A stretch of DNA of 64,000 bases from Pelagophyceae sp. CCMP2097 (Eukaryota; Sar; Pelagophyceae). Made by a program: the position numbers and the translations under genes. Of this stretch, positions 20,590-30,618 are shown one piece after another; position 1 is the first letter of the stretch, and each line of letters begins with the position of its first letter. The notes under the pieces are model-generated. The model was not told the origin of the DNA. It ran no database searches and was given only the letters and a program-made list of their open reading frames with translations. The DNA lies in the NCBI GenBank assembly GCA_026770575.1, contig MU657210.1, positions 212,375 to 276,374 on the forward strand. Reading direction: 5' to 3'.

Positions 20590-21982
20590 ATGGGGGACGC
20601 GCCGCCGCGAGCCGGGGGGCGTTTGTCGGACGGCTACCGCCTCCCCGCCTCGATGATGCTCCTTTTGGCGTGCTCGTTGGTTATCGTCGAGGTGCACCGG
20701 AGGCAGGGGCCTCTGTGCTGCCGGTGGGGCCTCGAGGCGAGCACCGACGACTCGTGCTCCGCGATCCCGGCGGCGCGCTTCGGACGCTCCGAGCAGCTGA
20801 TGTCGCCGAGCGCGGTCCTCGTCGCGACCGCGAAGCGCGCGGCGGCGACGGGCGGCGACGTCTGCGCCGGCAGGCCGAGGACAGTCGTGTCGATGACGAC
20901 GTTCTTCGGCCGCATGCAGTCGACGGCGCAGGTTATCGACTCGATCCTCGAGCAGTCTTGCCGGCCAGACGCCATTTACGTCTTCGTCTCGCTCGTCCCG
21001 CGCATCGATCGCGACTTCCGGCGGAACCACTCGCGCGCTTTGCCGAGGAATCTGACGGCAGTCGCGGAACCGCTGCGGCGGTCGCCGATTGTGGACGTGC
21101 GCTTCATCACGTCGCCGGCCGATGACTACGGCCCTGCGACGAAGCTCCTCGCGGCGCTCCACCTCGAGCGCGACGGCGAGACGCACCTCGTCACTGTCGA
21201 TGATGACACTCTCTACCATACCGACATGATCCTCGCGCTCTCGCTGGCCGCGCGAAACGCGCCGACGCCCGTGGCCGTCGGCTTCGCCTGCGAGGAGTAC
21301 GGCTTCACACCGGTGCGACCCGCTGCCGAGCCCCACGACAGAACCTCGCCGACGCGACGAATCCTCGCCGACGCAAACACTAGCGCGACGGGAACGTTGT
21401 TGTGCACGCGAGGATCCGGCGGCGCTGTTCCGGCGAGGCCGTCGAGGGCACGTGCCACGGATGGCTCGACGGTGCGCGCGTCCATGCCGACGAGGACCGA
21501 ATCTGACCACCCGTTTACAGTTGCCTCGCGTGCCAGACTCGCGCGGTCGTCCCTGACCGGTGTCGTAGGCGTCTCCGGCGTGCTCTTCCAACGCTCGTAC
21601 ATTCCCGACTCCATCTTCAACTACAGCGCCCACCCAAAGGAATGCGTCCTCCACGACGACGTCTGGTTCGCCGGCATGGTCCTCTCCACGCCAAACGCGG
21701 CGAGTATACGCCCGCGGGAGCGACCCCCAAAGGACCTCGCACTTGTGGACGGCAGAGCCCCTTCGCGCGTTCCCTTGCAAGAGTCTGCTCCACACGGACC
21801 CGTAGGTGCCTTACCTCATCACCCCGGGCTTCAAGTCGCGCACCGTGCGATACATCGAGGCCGACGGCGCCAACCGCCCGCACTCGAGCAGTTTTTTTCA
21901 GACGCAAAAGCTCCGTGCAAAAGGCATCGACCCCGTCCAGATCTGCGCGAGTTCGTTTCCGGCCCTCACCCGCATCCGGTGA
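20590..21982 (+). CDS. type II membrane glycosyltransferase-like protein
   Basis: Residues about 20-36 are an uncleaved hydrophobic anchor (SMMLLLACSLVIVEV), as in Golgi transferases. The lumenal part starts VVSMTTFFGRMQSTAQV, followed by DAIYVFVSLVP, DDYGPATKLLAAL and HLVTVDDDTLYHTDMI. The last supplies a DxD-type metal/nucleotide-sugar site. A late segment GVSGVLFQRSYI...CVLHDDVWFAGM resembles the acceptor-side end of such enzymes. Model: exon 1 20590-21678, intron 21679-21805 (127 nt), exon 2 21806-21982 (VPYLITPGFKSRTVRYIEA); 421 residues. The Thr/Arg-rich stretch encoded near 21320-21560 may be an in-frame retained intron. Sugar and acceptor unknown. Confidence 0.72.
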
Positions 21983-22159
21983 CCGCGCCACCGATCAGAC
22001 GAGGACCCTCAAGTTTGACGAGGACATTATCGTGAGGAGAACCCGTCCGAACCAGAGTGGCTAGAGTTCCACTCTGACAAGCTCTCAGGGATCACGTCGG
22101 GGGCTGGTCGGAGCGCTATGGGTGACAAATCACGTTAAACACATGGCCATTCGGGCGCT

Positions 22160-23677
22160 TTACGCTACAGCGGGCTTTGGGGCGGTTGTTGTGTCGTCTT
22201 CGTTGACGGCGGAAATGGCGACGAAGCCGAGGAGTAAAGCGGCCGTCGTGACGGCGCAGTTAAACAGAAACGGCAGCTGCGCGACGCCGCGCCCTTTGCC
22301 CGCCTTGTACAGCCATCCGTAGAACAGCGGCCCGGCCACTTTCAGGATGGCCATCATGTTGGCTCGGTCGCCGGCAAGCGCCCCCTGCTGCATGCCGACG
22401 CGCGCGCCCTCCTGCTGCAGCGCCGCCGACGTGCACAGCGCGCGCGCGGGCCCGAGGAAGCCTATTACCGCGGCGAGGAGCGCCGCCTGATAAGAAACGG
22501 TGGCGCCCACCCAAAAGCCGAGCGAGCCCAAAGTGGCGAGGGCGGTGAAACCCTGGACGCCGAGGCGGCGCGTGAAGAGGCCGCCAAAAGCGTTTGAGAC
22601 GATGCCCGTGACGCCCACGAGAGAGAAGAGCTGGACGACTTGAGGCTTCCCGAGTTTCCAGTGGTCAATCGCATAAAGCTGCAAGACGTCGCCCATGAAG
22701 ATGGGGATGAGCTGGAGCGCCGTAAGGATGGTCAAAAGCCGGAGCCTGCGGCCGTTGCTGAGGAGGCGCACAAAGGACACCGGGTTGGGCAGCCTCCGCT
22801 TCGGCTTGGCGGCCGCCGCGGCCGCGTTCGTGGCGCGGTCCGTTTCCGACAGCGTCTCCTTGACGCCGAAGAGCGCCGTGACGACTGCGCACGCGGCTAC
22901 TGCGGCCGAGACGCCGTACTCGTAGCGCATGTCCTTTGGCAGGAACCGCGAGAGCTGGACGCCCACCGCAAAACCCAAGTTCACAATGGCGAACAAGACG
23001 CCCGAGGACGCGGCGATCTTTGGGGCATTGCCTTTATGAATGTCTGCGAGGACGGCCTGCGACGAGAGGAAGTAGAGTCCAAAGGCACAACCGCCGAAGA
23101 ACTTGGCGGCAGAGAGGGCGGGGATGGCCGTCGTCCCCGCGACGAGCGCGTGGAAGAGGCAGATCAACAAAGGCGGCGCGACGATGCCCGGCCGCCGGCC
23201 GACGGAGTCGACGAGGCCGCCGATGATTGGCGAAGCGACGATTTCCAGTGCTGCGGAAGACGCCGCGATCCCGGCGAGAAACGTCGCGGCGCGCTCGGCC
23301 CCAAAGGCGGCGACGTAGTACGGCGGCGGCGAGAGCGAGACGAGCGACGCGGAGATGATGAAGAGGAGCGTCGACGCGAGAAGCGCGTACTCCGTCGAGC
23401 TCGTCTTCACGGCCGCCACCGCGCCGCCGGCCGGCACGTTCGTCACCGCGCCGCCCGCGAACACCTCCGTGCCGCCCGCGGGCACGGCCGCACCGCCCGC
23501 GGGGACGGCCGCGGCCATCCATGCGCCGCCGCGCCGCCGGCTCGCCCCGCCGGCCGGGTCGCGCCGGCCGTCTTGCTTCAGAAAACTCCGCCCAGCCTTG
23601 TGCAGCGCCGGCGACCCGCGGACCTGCAGGCCCAGGCTCGCACCGACGAGGCACGCCGCGAGCGCACACCACCTCAT
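22160..23677 (-). CDS. major facilitator superfamily transporter with N-terminal targeting region
   Basis: Single exon, ATG 23677 to TAG 22160-22162, 505 residues. It begins with a hydrophobic signal (MRWCALAACLVGASLGLQV). A Gly/Ala/Pro repeat (VPAGGAAVPAGG) follows, then about 12 membrane segments. The conserved MFS loop after helix 2 is GGLVDSVGRRPGIV, typical of TetA/drug:H+ antiporter-like members. A second half-repeat loop is GGLFTRRLGVQG. A long basic cytosolic loop (AAKPKRRLPNP) separates the two six-helix halves. The signal plus transit-like linker suggests delivery to the plastid envelope or an endomembrane. Substrate cannot be inferred. Confidence 0.85.
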   Translation of the reverse strand: MRWCALAACLVGASLGLQVRGSPALHKAGRSFLKQDGRRDPAGGASRRRGGAWMAAAVPAGGAAVPAGGTEVFAGGAVTNVPAGGAVAAVKTSSTEYALLASTLLFIISASLVSLSPPPYYVAAFGAERAATFLAGIAASSAALEIVASPIIGGLVDSVGRRPGIVAPPLLICLFHALVAGTTAIPALSAAKFFGGCAFGLYFLSSQAVLADIHKGNAPKIAASSGVLFAIVNLGFAVGVQLSRFLPKDMRYEYGVSAAVAACAVVTALFGVKETLSETDRATNAAAAAAKPKRRLPNPVSFVRLLSNGRRLRLLTILTALQLIPIFMGDVLQLYAIDHWKLGKPQVVQLFSLVGVTGIVSNAFGGLFTRRLGVQGFTALATLGSLGFWVGATVSYQAALLAAVIGFLGPARALCTSAALQQEGARVGMQQGALAGDRANMMAILKVAGPLFYGWLYKAGKGRGVAQLPFLFNCAVTTAALLLGFVAISAVNEDDTTTAPKPAVA

Positions 23678-23907
23678 TGCCGACGACGCTTGTAAACGTT
23701 CTTGTCCGAGTCACTGCACGATGCAACCCGTCGCCCAAATCGGAAGCTGACGCATTTGGGGGCCTTGTCTGTCGGAACGTTCACTGTGACTTTTGAGACA
23801 GATGGCGCGCCTCTTCCGTCGCGCCTCCTCTGTCGAGATACGCGTCGACGCGCCCGTCCGGGGCACGCGCGCGGCCGGCGTTCCCGAGGAAGCCGTCTCG
23901 CTTTGTG

Positions 23908-24459
23908 TTAGGGTCCTCCGGGCGCGGTGCCCGCTCGTCTGGCTTGGCGCTCTTCGACGTCGTGCGCGAGCCAGTAGAGGGCGCCGTAGCTGACGTAGAG
24001 CTCGTCGCCCGCCGAAATGGCGTTTGTTGCAACGACGAGGGCGCGGTGCAGCTGCGGCTCTTTCACAAACTCGACGTTGCTCGGCCCCGATTTGCGCGCG
24101 TCGTTGACGTAGCGCGCCTTGACGTGGAGGTGCGGCCGCGAGTCGACGTAGCACTGCGGCCCGAGGCGCATGAGGTAGCGCTTGTCGCCCAGTCGGAGGG
24201 CGGCGCGCGTCCGGAGCACGGTCCCGCGGTATTCGCAGAGCACGTCGCCTCGTTGCCGCGCCGTCGCCGTGTAGAGGCCGAGGCCGGCGGCGGAAATCTT
24301 CGACGGCGCGACGAAGAGGCCGTCGTCTTCGGCGGCGCATTGAACAGCGTACCACTTCAAAGCGGTATAGCCTTCATCCGCCTCTACATCCGCCGCCACC
24401 GGCCGCCACCGCCGCACAACTTTGGCGTGCAATAGGTTCGCCGCAACGAGGCCCTCCAT
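23908..24459 (-). CDS. SET-domain protein
   Basis: Putative protein-lysine methyltransferase of 183 residues, ATG 24459 to stop at 23908. The SET landmarks appear in order. They are SAAGLGLYTA (start), GDVLCEYRGTVLRT, and VKARYVNDARKSGPSNVEFV (the NHS-type region, here with N but a divergent motif). GDELYVSYGALYW closes the domain (the YG tyrosine is the expected catalytic residue). No pre- or post-SET zinc cysteines are seen. The protein is short and consists almost only of the domain, as in several algal SET proteins. The neighbour 24565-25235 is on the same strand 105 nt upstream, but the two are unlikely to be co-transcribed. Confidence 0.82.
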   Translation of the reverse strand: MEGLVAANLLHAKVVRRWRPVAADVEADEGYTALKWYAVQCAAEDDGLFVAPSKISAAGLGLYTATARQRGDVLCEYRGTVLRTRAALRLGDKRYLMRLGPQCYVDSRPHLHVKARYVNDARKSGPSNVEFVKEPQLHRALVVATNAISAGDELYVSYGALYWLAHDVEERQARRAGTAPGGP

Positions 24460-24564
24460 CCCGGGCCGCTCTCGCACGGCCAAGCCACCCGGTTCGCGCG
24501 CGGCGGGCCGGCCGCACGCAAAGAGGCGGAACGTGCAACTCTTTGATGCCTGAACATTTCGAAG

Positions 24565-25235
24565 TCAGTCGTCGGTCGTCCAATGGAGCCCGCGCACCTC
24601 CATCTCGTGCATCGTCACGGAGCTGCCGCCGAGGCACAAAGCGTTTGCGGCGCGTGTCGCGCGCAGCCTGCGCCACTCGTCGGATACGCCGCCGCTCGTC
24701 GGAGCCCCGGGGCGCGCACGCACCCCGCGATGCCGAGGGCGGCGTAGCGGTCCTTTTCGCCGGCGCCGACGGCGTCGTCGACGACGTAGCACGTGATCGA
24801 ACCTAGCGCTGTCTTCGGCGTTCATCAAGCGCAGCATTAGCGCCGTCGTCGGCGTTCGTCAAGGCAGCATCGGCGGGCCTTACGCTTCGCGTTGCGCCAC
24901 GACGCATGGAAGGCGTCGACCTCGGAGGCGTACTTGAAGGCGACGAGAGGGAGGTCGAGTTCGACCGCAGCTCGCAGGACAAGCTTCGTGAACGAGTCCT
25001 CCGCCAAGTCGTCGCCTAAAGGCCGATATACAGGCCGCACACTCCAAGGGTGGGGCGCACCGTCCCAGGCCAGCGCGCCGGCTTCCATCTGCCGCAGCGC
25101 GTCGAGCAGCACCTCTGCGGCGGCGTTGACCTCGCAGTCGTCGTAGTCCAGCCGCGACCCAAACCCTTTCAGGTGGACCACCACCGCATCGGCATCGTAC
25201 GCCGCCAGCGGCGCATACGTGATCCTCGTCTCCAT
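24565..25235 (-). CDS. conserved-looking protein of unknown function, 3 exons
   Basis: Model: exons 25235-24884, 24802-24724 and 24667-24565 (minus). Introns are 81 nt (GTAAGG...CTAG) and 56 nt (GTGCGT...GCAG), and the sum is divisible by three (177 residues). The spliced protein reads smoothly across both joins: AVVVHLKGFGSRLDYDDCEV, LVAFKYASEVDAFHASW, then ITCYVVDDAVGAGEKDRYAA and ATRAANALCLGGSSVT, ending EVRGLHWTTDD. The pattern of short beta strands and helices suggests a compact alpha/beta enzyme. The AANALCLGG segment is reminiscent of RpiB-type sugar isomerases, but not enough to name it. Confidence 0.62.
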
Positions 25236-25546
25236 CCGCACGGGCGGCTATAGCCTATAGCCCCGTCTCCGGCGTCTCGCGCCGCGATCGAAATATTTCG
25301 AAATCAAGCGGACACCAACGTTTTTGACCGAAGTTGAACTTTTCGAGGATTAGACCACAAAGCGGCGGTCCGACGGCGCGTCGAGGGATCTTCGTAGAAG
25401 GATGCCCTTTTTCGTAGAAGGACGCCCTACCAAGGCCGCGTTACCGCATTGTCGTAGAAATTTCTCACTCGAGAAACAAATCTTTATCCAGGATTCCCGT
25501 GACTTTCAGGAACGTCGCATAATATTATCTTGGAGTAGCCGCGTCG
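25236..25546. other. intergenic region of divergent genes
   Basis: This AT-richer spacer holds the promoters of two divergent genes. It contains a partial direct repeat (GTAGAAGGA occurs twice, near 25394 and 25412). No gene or RNA seen. Confidence 0.45.
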
Positions 25547-27128
25547 ATGTTCGCGTGGTGCGCCCTCGTGGGCGTGGCGGGCGCGACGCAGGGCGGCCTG
25601 AATGCAATAGCCTCGGGCCGCGGCCGCACGGAGATGCGCGAACTCTTGGATCTGGCGGCGCGAAGCGCTCGGGAGCGCCTTTCCCGCGGATCCCGCCAGC
25701 GGAAGCTGTACGACGTGCCGGTGCGGTCGTCGTCGTATCGGTTATGTCTACAGTCGTATAGGCTCTGTCGTATAGGCTCTGTCTGCGGCGTCTGATGCGA
25801 GCGTGTTGGCCGACGGCGCCTGCACGTGCCCGTTTCTGGAAGACGGCTTTACCTGCGCCGACGCCACGGTGCACAGCGACGCGATGTACTTCCGCGGCTC
25901 CGACTCGGACGAGGCCGTCATGGTCGTCTATAAAGATGGTGTGGTGCTCGACGTCGCGGGCGCCGGTCCCGACAAATGCCAGGCTCTAGACGGTATCGCC
26001 GTCTGCCTCTCCGCGCGCTGCGTCCCAGAGGAGCACTACCTCGTCTACGACTGCGACGCGCTGACAGAGAATCTCATTGCCCTCGCCGTGGCGAGAGCAA
26101 ACGGCGTGTTCGAGACAGACGACGCCGTCCGCACGCAGCTTTCGACGGCCACCGACGGCCCGTTCCTCGTCGTCACGGGCGACGACGACGCTTTTGCCGG
26201 CCTCGGCTTGAAGGATGTCTACCTCTACCTTGCTTTGGAGGCTACGGGTCTTTTCGAGTGCAGTGGCGGCTGCGACCTCTATGCCGCCTGCAAAGACGCC
26301 TGCGCATTCAGCGACGCCACCGACTCGACGGCCACGCCCTTCGCCGCCCAGGAGACCGACTGCACCGCCGTCATCGAGCCCGTGGCGCAACCGCCGACGG
26401 TAAGACCAACCCAACACGCGCCGACGCAACCCTCGGCGTTGCCCGCGCCGACCGCCACGTCCGCGCCGACGTCGGTATACGCGCCGACGTCGGTGCCAAG
26501 CTCGCTGCCCGTACCCGCACCAACTTCGGTATACGCACCGACGTCGGTGCCCACGGCAGAGCCGAGTTCCCTTCCCGTGCCCGCACCAACTTACGCGCCG
26601 TCGTCGGTGCCCGCGGCAGCGCCGAGTTCGCTGCCCGCGCCCGCACCAACATCTGTGCCCGCACCGACATCTGTGCCAGCGCCGAGCTCGGTGCCCCTAC
26701 CCGTGCCGACGTCGGTGTCCCTACCCGCGCCGAGCTCGGTGTTTCTACCCGTGCCAACGCCGATCCCCGCGGCCGCGCCGACGTCGATCCCCGCTCCCGC
26801 GCCGACGGCGGCGGTGAAGAAGGGCGGTGGCTCGGGCCGCTCGGCGTCTGCGAGCGTTCTCCTCGTGCCGGTCCTTGGCGTCCTCGCGGCGCTCCTCGTC
26901 GTCTTCTTCTTCACGTATTGCCGGTCGCGGCGGTCCGCGTACTTGTTCGAGGATTCCGCGGGCAAGGACTCTGCGGGCAAGCTGTCTGCGAGCTCGGCAG
27001 GTGGGTCCCCGTCGCCCGTCGACGCAAGGTTCCTCGCCGCGCCGGCCGTCGCCGAGTCCAGGGTGCCCGCGAAGCACGTCCAGTTCCAAGACTCCATGGC
27101 CAAGTACATCGAGGACGCCGACCTCTGA
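25547..27128 (+). CDS. secreted/type I membrane protein with Pro-Thr-Ser stalk
   Basis: Model: exon 1 25547-25720, intron 25721-25775 (55 nt, GTGCGG...ATAG), exon 2 25776-27128; 508 residues. Residues 1-15 are a signal peptide (MFAWCALVGVAGATQ). A Cys-containing ectodomain of about 200 residues follows (DGACTCPFLEDGFTCAD; PDKCQALDGIAVCLSARC; CDLYAACKDACAF). A long APTSVPAPTSV-type stalk is next, then one transmembrane helix (VLLVPVLGVLAALLVVFFFTY), a basic stop-transfer (CRSRRS) and a cytosolic tail of about 65 residues. Stalks of this kind are common in stramenopile cell-surface proteins. Ligand or enzymatic role unknown. Confidence 0.75.
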
Positions 27129-27291
27129 GCGCCCGCCAACCGTCGACCCCTTTTGCCCCCTTTTGTTCGTTCCTTTTGTTCCGAATCCTCTTGTCCCTTT
27201 AATCCATCTGCAATTCAAGCACGCGCCTCGAGCCCCGCCCGTCTACGTGGGTTATGTTTCCCAAGGTCCGTCCGGCGCGCGGGCCCGCGAT

Positions 27292-28735
27292 TTACCCGAC
27301 ATTGTTCCCGTCCTTGCCGGCCCGGGCCAGCGAGTCGAGGAGGCGGTCCAGGGCCGCGCGGTTCGGCGAGTCCGCCGCCGTCGTGGCCTCGAGCGCAGAG
27401 AGGTCGAGGGGCGCGGCCCGCCAGGCCGACGCGCCGCCGTCCGCGGGTGGACTCTGAGCGGATTCGGCGGCGACTCCACCCGCGGCGCCGTCGCCGGCGG
27501 CCGCGCTCGACGGCGGCACGTAGTTTGAAATGACGATCGGAAAAGGAACGTTCTCCGAAATCTTTCCGGAATACGTCACAATGGCCTTTGAGATCATGCG
27601 CACACGGTGGCCGCGCGCCTCTTGCTTCGACTGGAAAATCCTCGAGGAGAAGCTCGTCGTGTTCGTCGTTTCGTCGCGCCGAGAGTCCTTGGGGCCCGTG
27701 CGGAGCCAGTTTGCGAATTGCGTGTCGGTAGAGACCATGACGCGGTTCAGCAGCTGCCGGTCGACAAGGATACCCGCCTCTGCGACTTGCGCCAGCCGCG
27801 GCTTCAGGCGGCCCTCGACGCTCCGCCCCAGCGCGCTCGGGAACGAGCCTAGTCACAGTGTCTTTTGGCGCGTCTCACGACGTCTGGCGCGTCTCACGAC
27901 GTCTTGGATAAAAGGTCCGTTTCCCGCGGCGCGGGTTGGCGCAGATGAACAGGGCGAGTTGCTTCTCAGAGTCGAGCTTCATCGCCTCTTGGTAGCATTG
28001 CAGCGTGGGCTCGAGATTCGTCTCGATGGCCAAACCCAGGACGGCGGGGTACGAAACGACCAGCTTGCGCAGCTGGTCTTTGTTCAGCTTGAGGCGGGTC
28101 CGGAGGTACGCGAACTTTGCCTCGTGGGCTTCGATGGCGTTGCCCAAAGTCTGCGGCCTCGCCAAGACGACTTTGCGCAGGTCTCTTTGCGAGAGGTCCA
28201 GCTTGGACTCCAGGAAGACCAGCTTGGGTTCGCAGTCCACGGCAAAATCGGCGAGGACGACGTGCGGCCAGTGCACCGCGACCTTTGCCAGCTGCGCCTT
28301 TGTCGTCAGGCCGAGCGCCGATTCGAGTTGCTTCACGGCCGAGTCGAGTTTGGGAGCGTCAAACGTTTGCAAAACGTCGCGTTTCCACAGCGTCGAGAAG
28401 ACGCCGCGCGTCTGCGCGGGGTTCAGGCCAAGGCGCTTCTCGACGGCGCAGACGTTTGCGTCCCATTTCGCCAGGTCCGATGCCCACGCGGCCACGTCCT
28501 TTTCGGCGTCCCACGCCGCCGGCGCCGGCCGGTGCAGCTCTAAAAGCTTGGCGATCTGCTCCGGCGCCATGCCCAACCGAGTCGCCATAAAGGCCTCGAG
28601 TGGACCGTCGACCGGCGGCGCCGCCACCGCGACGGCGGCGGCGCGCCGTGCCGAGCCCGCCCGCGGCAACGCCCGCGACCAGAGGAACGCGGCGGCGAGG
28701 TTCGACGACGCCAAGACGCGGAGGAAGGTCCCCAT
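27292..28735 (-). CDS. mTERF-domain protein, likely organellar
   Basis: Model: exon 1 28735-27898, intron 27849-27897 (49 nt, GTGAGA...CTAG), exon 2 27848-27292; 464 residues. mTERF repeats are visible as about 30-residue helical units with the LxxxP signature: LAKVAVHWPHVVLADF, LRKVVLARPQTLGNAIE, LRKLVVSYPAVLGLAIE, and after the splice FPSALGRSVEGRLKPRL. The N-terminus is basic and Ala-rich (FLRVLASSNLAAAFLWSR), compatible with mitochondrial or plastid import. The C-terminal 60 residues are low-complexity Ala/Ser. mTERF proteins bind organellar nucleic acid and affect transcription or ribosome assembly. The intron contains a 19-nt tandem repeat that makes two donors possible. Confidence 0.85.
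27866..27903. repeat. 19-nt tandem duplication at a splice donor
   Basis: TGGCGCGTCTCACGACGTC occurs twice without spacing (27866-27884, 27885-27903). It duplicates the likely 5' splice site region of the mTERF intron. Confidence 0.8.
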
Positions 28736-28975
28736 GGCGACAACGCGGCGCCGCGGGCTAGCGGGCCGTGCCAGTGTCACGGTGCTTGCACTTTCGCGAT
28801 CGCCGAACGAGGCCTACGCCCCCCGGCCGGCCGGGCCTGCCAGTGGGCCTTCAAAGTTGCGCGCGCGCGACGCTCGAATCCCACAGCTTAGTAGCTAGCA
28901 GCTGGGCCCAGCTGGGCCGGGGCCCCGTCGTGTTTTTGAGCCTGAGGCTACGAGGACGAAACCAGGACTGAGGCG

Positions 28976-30436
28976 ATGCGGGGCACCGCCGCCCCGCGGG
29001 TCGTCCCGGCGCGGCCGCGCGCCTCCTCGGCGGCGCCCGCGGCGCTCGCGGTGTTCGAGCAGCGCGACGTGTTCAAAATCATCCTTCGGCTGGCGGCATC
29101 ACCTAAGGGTCTCCTCGTCACGAAGCGAGTCGCGCGCGATGCGCCAGCCGTGGCGCTGGCCGTGCGCAAACTCATCTGGACGGACCGACTTTTGAAGGGC
29201 GCGATCTTCGAGGGCCACACCGGCTGGGTCCTGAGCTGCGCGCTCTCGCCCGACGGCAAGCGCGTCGTGACGGGGAGCCAGGACAGGACGGCGCGGCTCT
29301 GGGACGCGGAGACGGGCGCTTTGCAGGCGACTCTCGAGGGTCACACCGCCGGCGTGAGCTGCGCGTTCTCGCCCGACGGCAAGCGCATCGTGACGGCGAG
29401 CGACGACGAAACGGCGCGGCTCTGGGACGCCACGACGGGCGCGCTGCAGACCACGCTCGAGGGGCACACCGAATGCGTCAACAGCTGCGTGTTCTCTCCC
29501 GACGGCACTCGCGTCGTGACGGCGAGCTNNNNNNNNNNNNNNNNNNNNNNNNNNNNNNNNNNNNNNNNNNNNNNNNNNNNNNNNNNNNNNNNNNNNNNNN
29601 NNNNNNNNNNNNNNNNNNNNNNNNNNNNNNNNNNNNNNNNNNNNNNNNNNNNNNNNNNNNNNNNNNNNNNNNNNNNNNNNNNNNNNNNNNNNNNNNNNNN
29701 NNNNNNNNNNNNNNNNNNNNNNNNNNNNNNNNNNNNNNNNNNNNNNNNNNNNNNNNNNNNNNNNNNNNNNNNNNNNNNNNNNNNNNNNNNNNNNNNNNNN
29801 NNNNNNNNNNNNNNNNNNNNNNNNNNNNNNNNNNNNNNNNNNNNNNNNNNNNNNNNNNNNNNNNNNNNNNNNNNNNNNNNNNNNNNNNNNNNNNNNNNNN
29901 NNNNNNNNNNNNNNNNNNNNNNNNNNNNNNNNNNNNNNNNNNNNNNNNNNNNNNNNNNNNNNNNNNNNNNNNNNNNNNNNNNNNNNNNNNNNNNNNNNNN
30001 NNNNNNNNNNNNNNNNNNNNNNNNNNNNNNNNNNNNNNNNNNNNNNNNNNNNNNNNNNNNNNNNNNNNNNNNNNNNNNNNNNNNNNNNNNNNNNNNNNNN
30101 NNNNNNNNNNNNNNNNNNNNNNNNNNNNNNNNNNNNNNNNNNNNNNNNNNNNNNNNNNNNNNNNNNNNNNNNNNNNNNNNNNNNNNNNNNNNNNNNNNNN
30201 NNNNNNNNNNNNNNNNNNNNNNNNNNNNNNNNNNNNNNNNNNNNNNNNNNNNNNNNNNNNNNNNNNNNNNNNNNNNNNNNNNNNNNNNNNNNNNNNNNNN
30301 NNAGACGGGCGCGCTGCAGACCACGCTCGAGGGGCACACCGACCAGGTCGTGGGCCGCGCGTTCTCGCCCGACGGCACGCGCGTCGTGACGGCGAGCGAC
30401 GACAAGACGGCGCGGCTCTGGAACGTCGCCCTCTAA
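28976..30436 (+). CDS. WD40-repeat protein interrupted by an assembly gap
   Basis: ATG 28976. Residues about 20-75 are an N-terminal region shared with the paralog at 62517-63607 ([23 protein letters not shown]). WD40 units of about 42 residues follow: [20 protein letters not shown], then [20 protein letters not shown]. At least three are readable before the gap and one after, ending TARLWNVAL and TAA. The 774-N gap could hold about six more units, which would fill a propeller or two. The repeats are very alike at DNA level, which probably caused the gap. WD40 propellers act as protein-binding platforms; the partner is unknown. Confidence 0.85.
   Translation: MRGTAAPRVVPARPRASSAAPAALAVFEQRDVFKIILRLAASPKGLLVTKRVARDAPAVALAVRKLIWTDRLLKGAIFEGHTGWVLSCALSPDGKRVVTGSQDRTARLWDAETGALQATLEGHTAGVSCAFSPDGKRIVTASDDETARLWDATTGALQTTLEGHTECVNSCVFSPDGTRVVTASXXXXXXXXXXXXXXXXXXXXXXXXXXXXXXXXXXXXXXXXXXXXXXXXXXXXXXXXXXXXXXXXXXXXXXXXXXXXXXXXXXXXXXXXXXXXXXXXXXXXXXXXXXXXXXXXXXXXXXXXXXXXXXXXXXXXXXXXXXXXXXXXXXXXXXXXXXXXXXXXXXXXXXXXXXXXXXXXXXXXXXXXXXXXXXXXXXXXXXXXXXXXXXXXXXXXXXXXXXXXXXXXXXXXXXXXXXXXXXXXXXXXXXXXXXXXXXXXXXXTGALQTTLEGHTDQVVGRAFSPDGTRVVTASDDKTARLWNVAL
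29529..30302. other. assembly gap (774 N)
   Basis: Run of N inside the WD40 repeat array. The reading frame on both sides is the same, so the estimated length is frame-compatible. Confidence 0.99.
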
Positions 30437-30618
30437 TGTTCTGCTTGCTCCCCGGGGCCGCGGGGGAATGCGCGGTGGACGCGTCGACTATGACGACGGG
30501 GCGCACGGCGGGAGGCAATCTCCGCGGGCGGCGTCTTTGGCCGCCGGGGGTCCGAGTCGCGCCTTGGCGTGTTGTGTCTTAGATCATCGCTGGCCGTCTG
30601 ATCGCACTCGCGTGCGGC

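Noticed and set aside
28117..28590. 157-codon plus-strand frame inside the mTERF locus
   Set aside because: Arg/Pro/Ala shadow of the mTERF coding strand with no recognizable motif.
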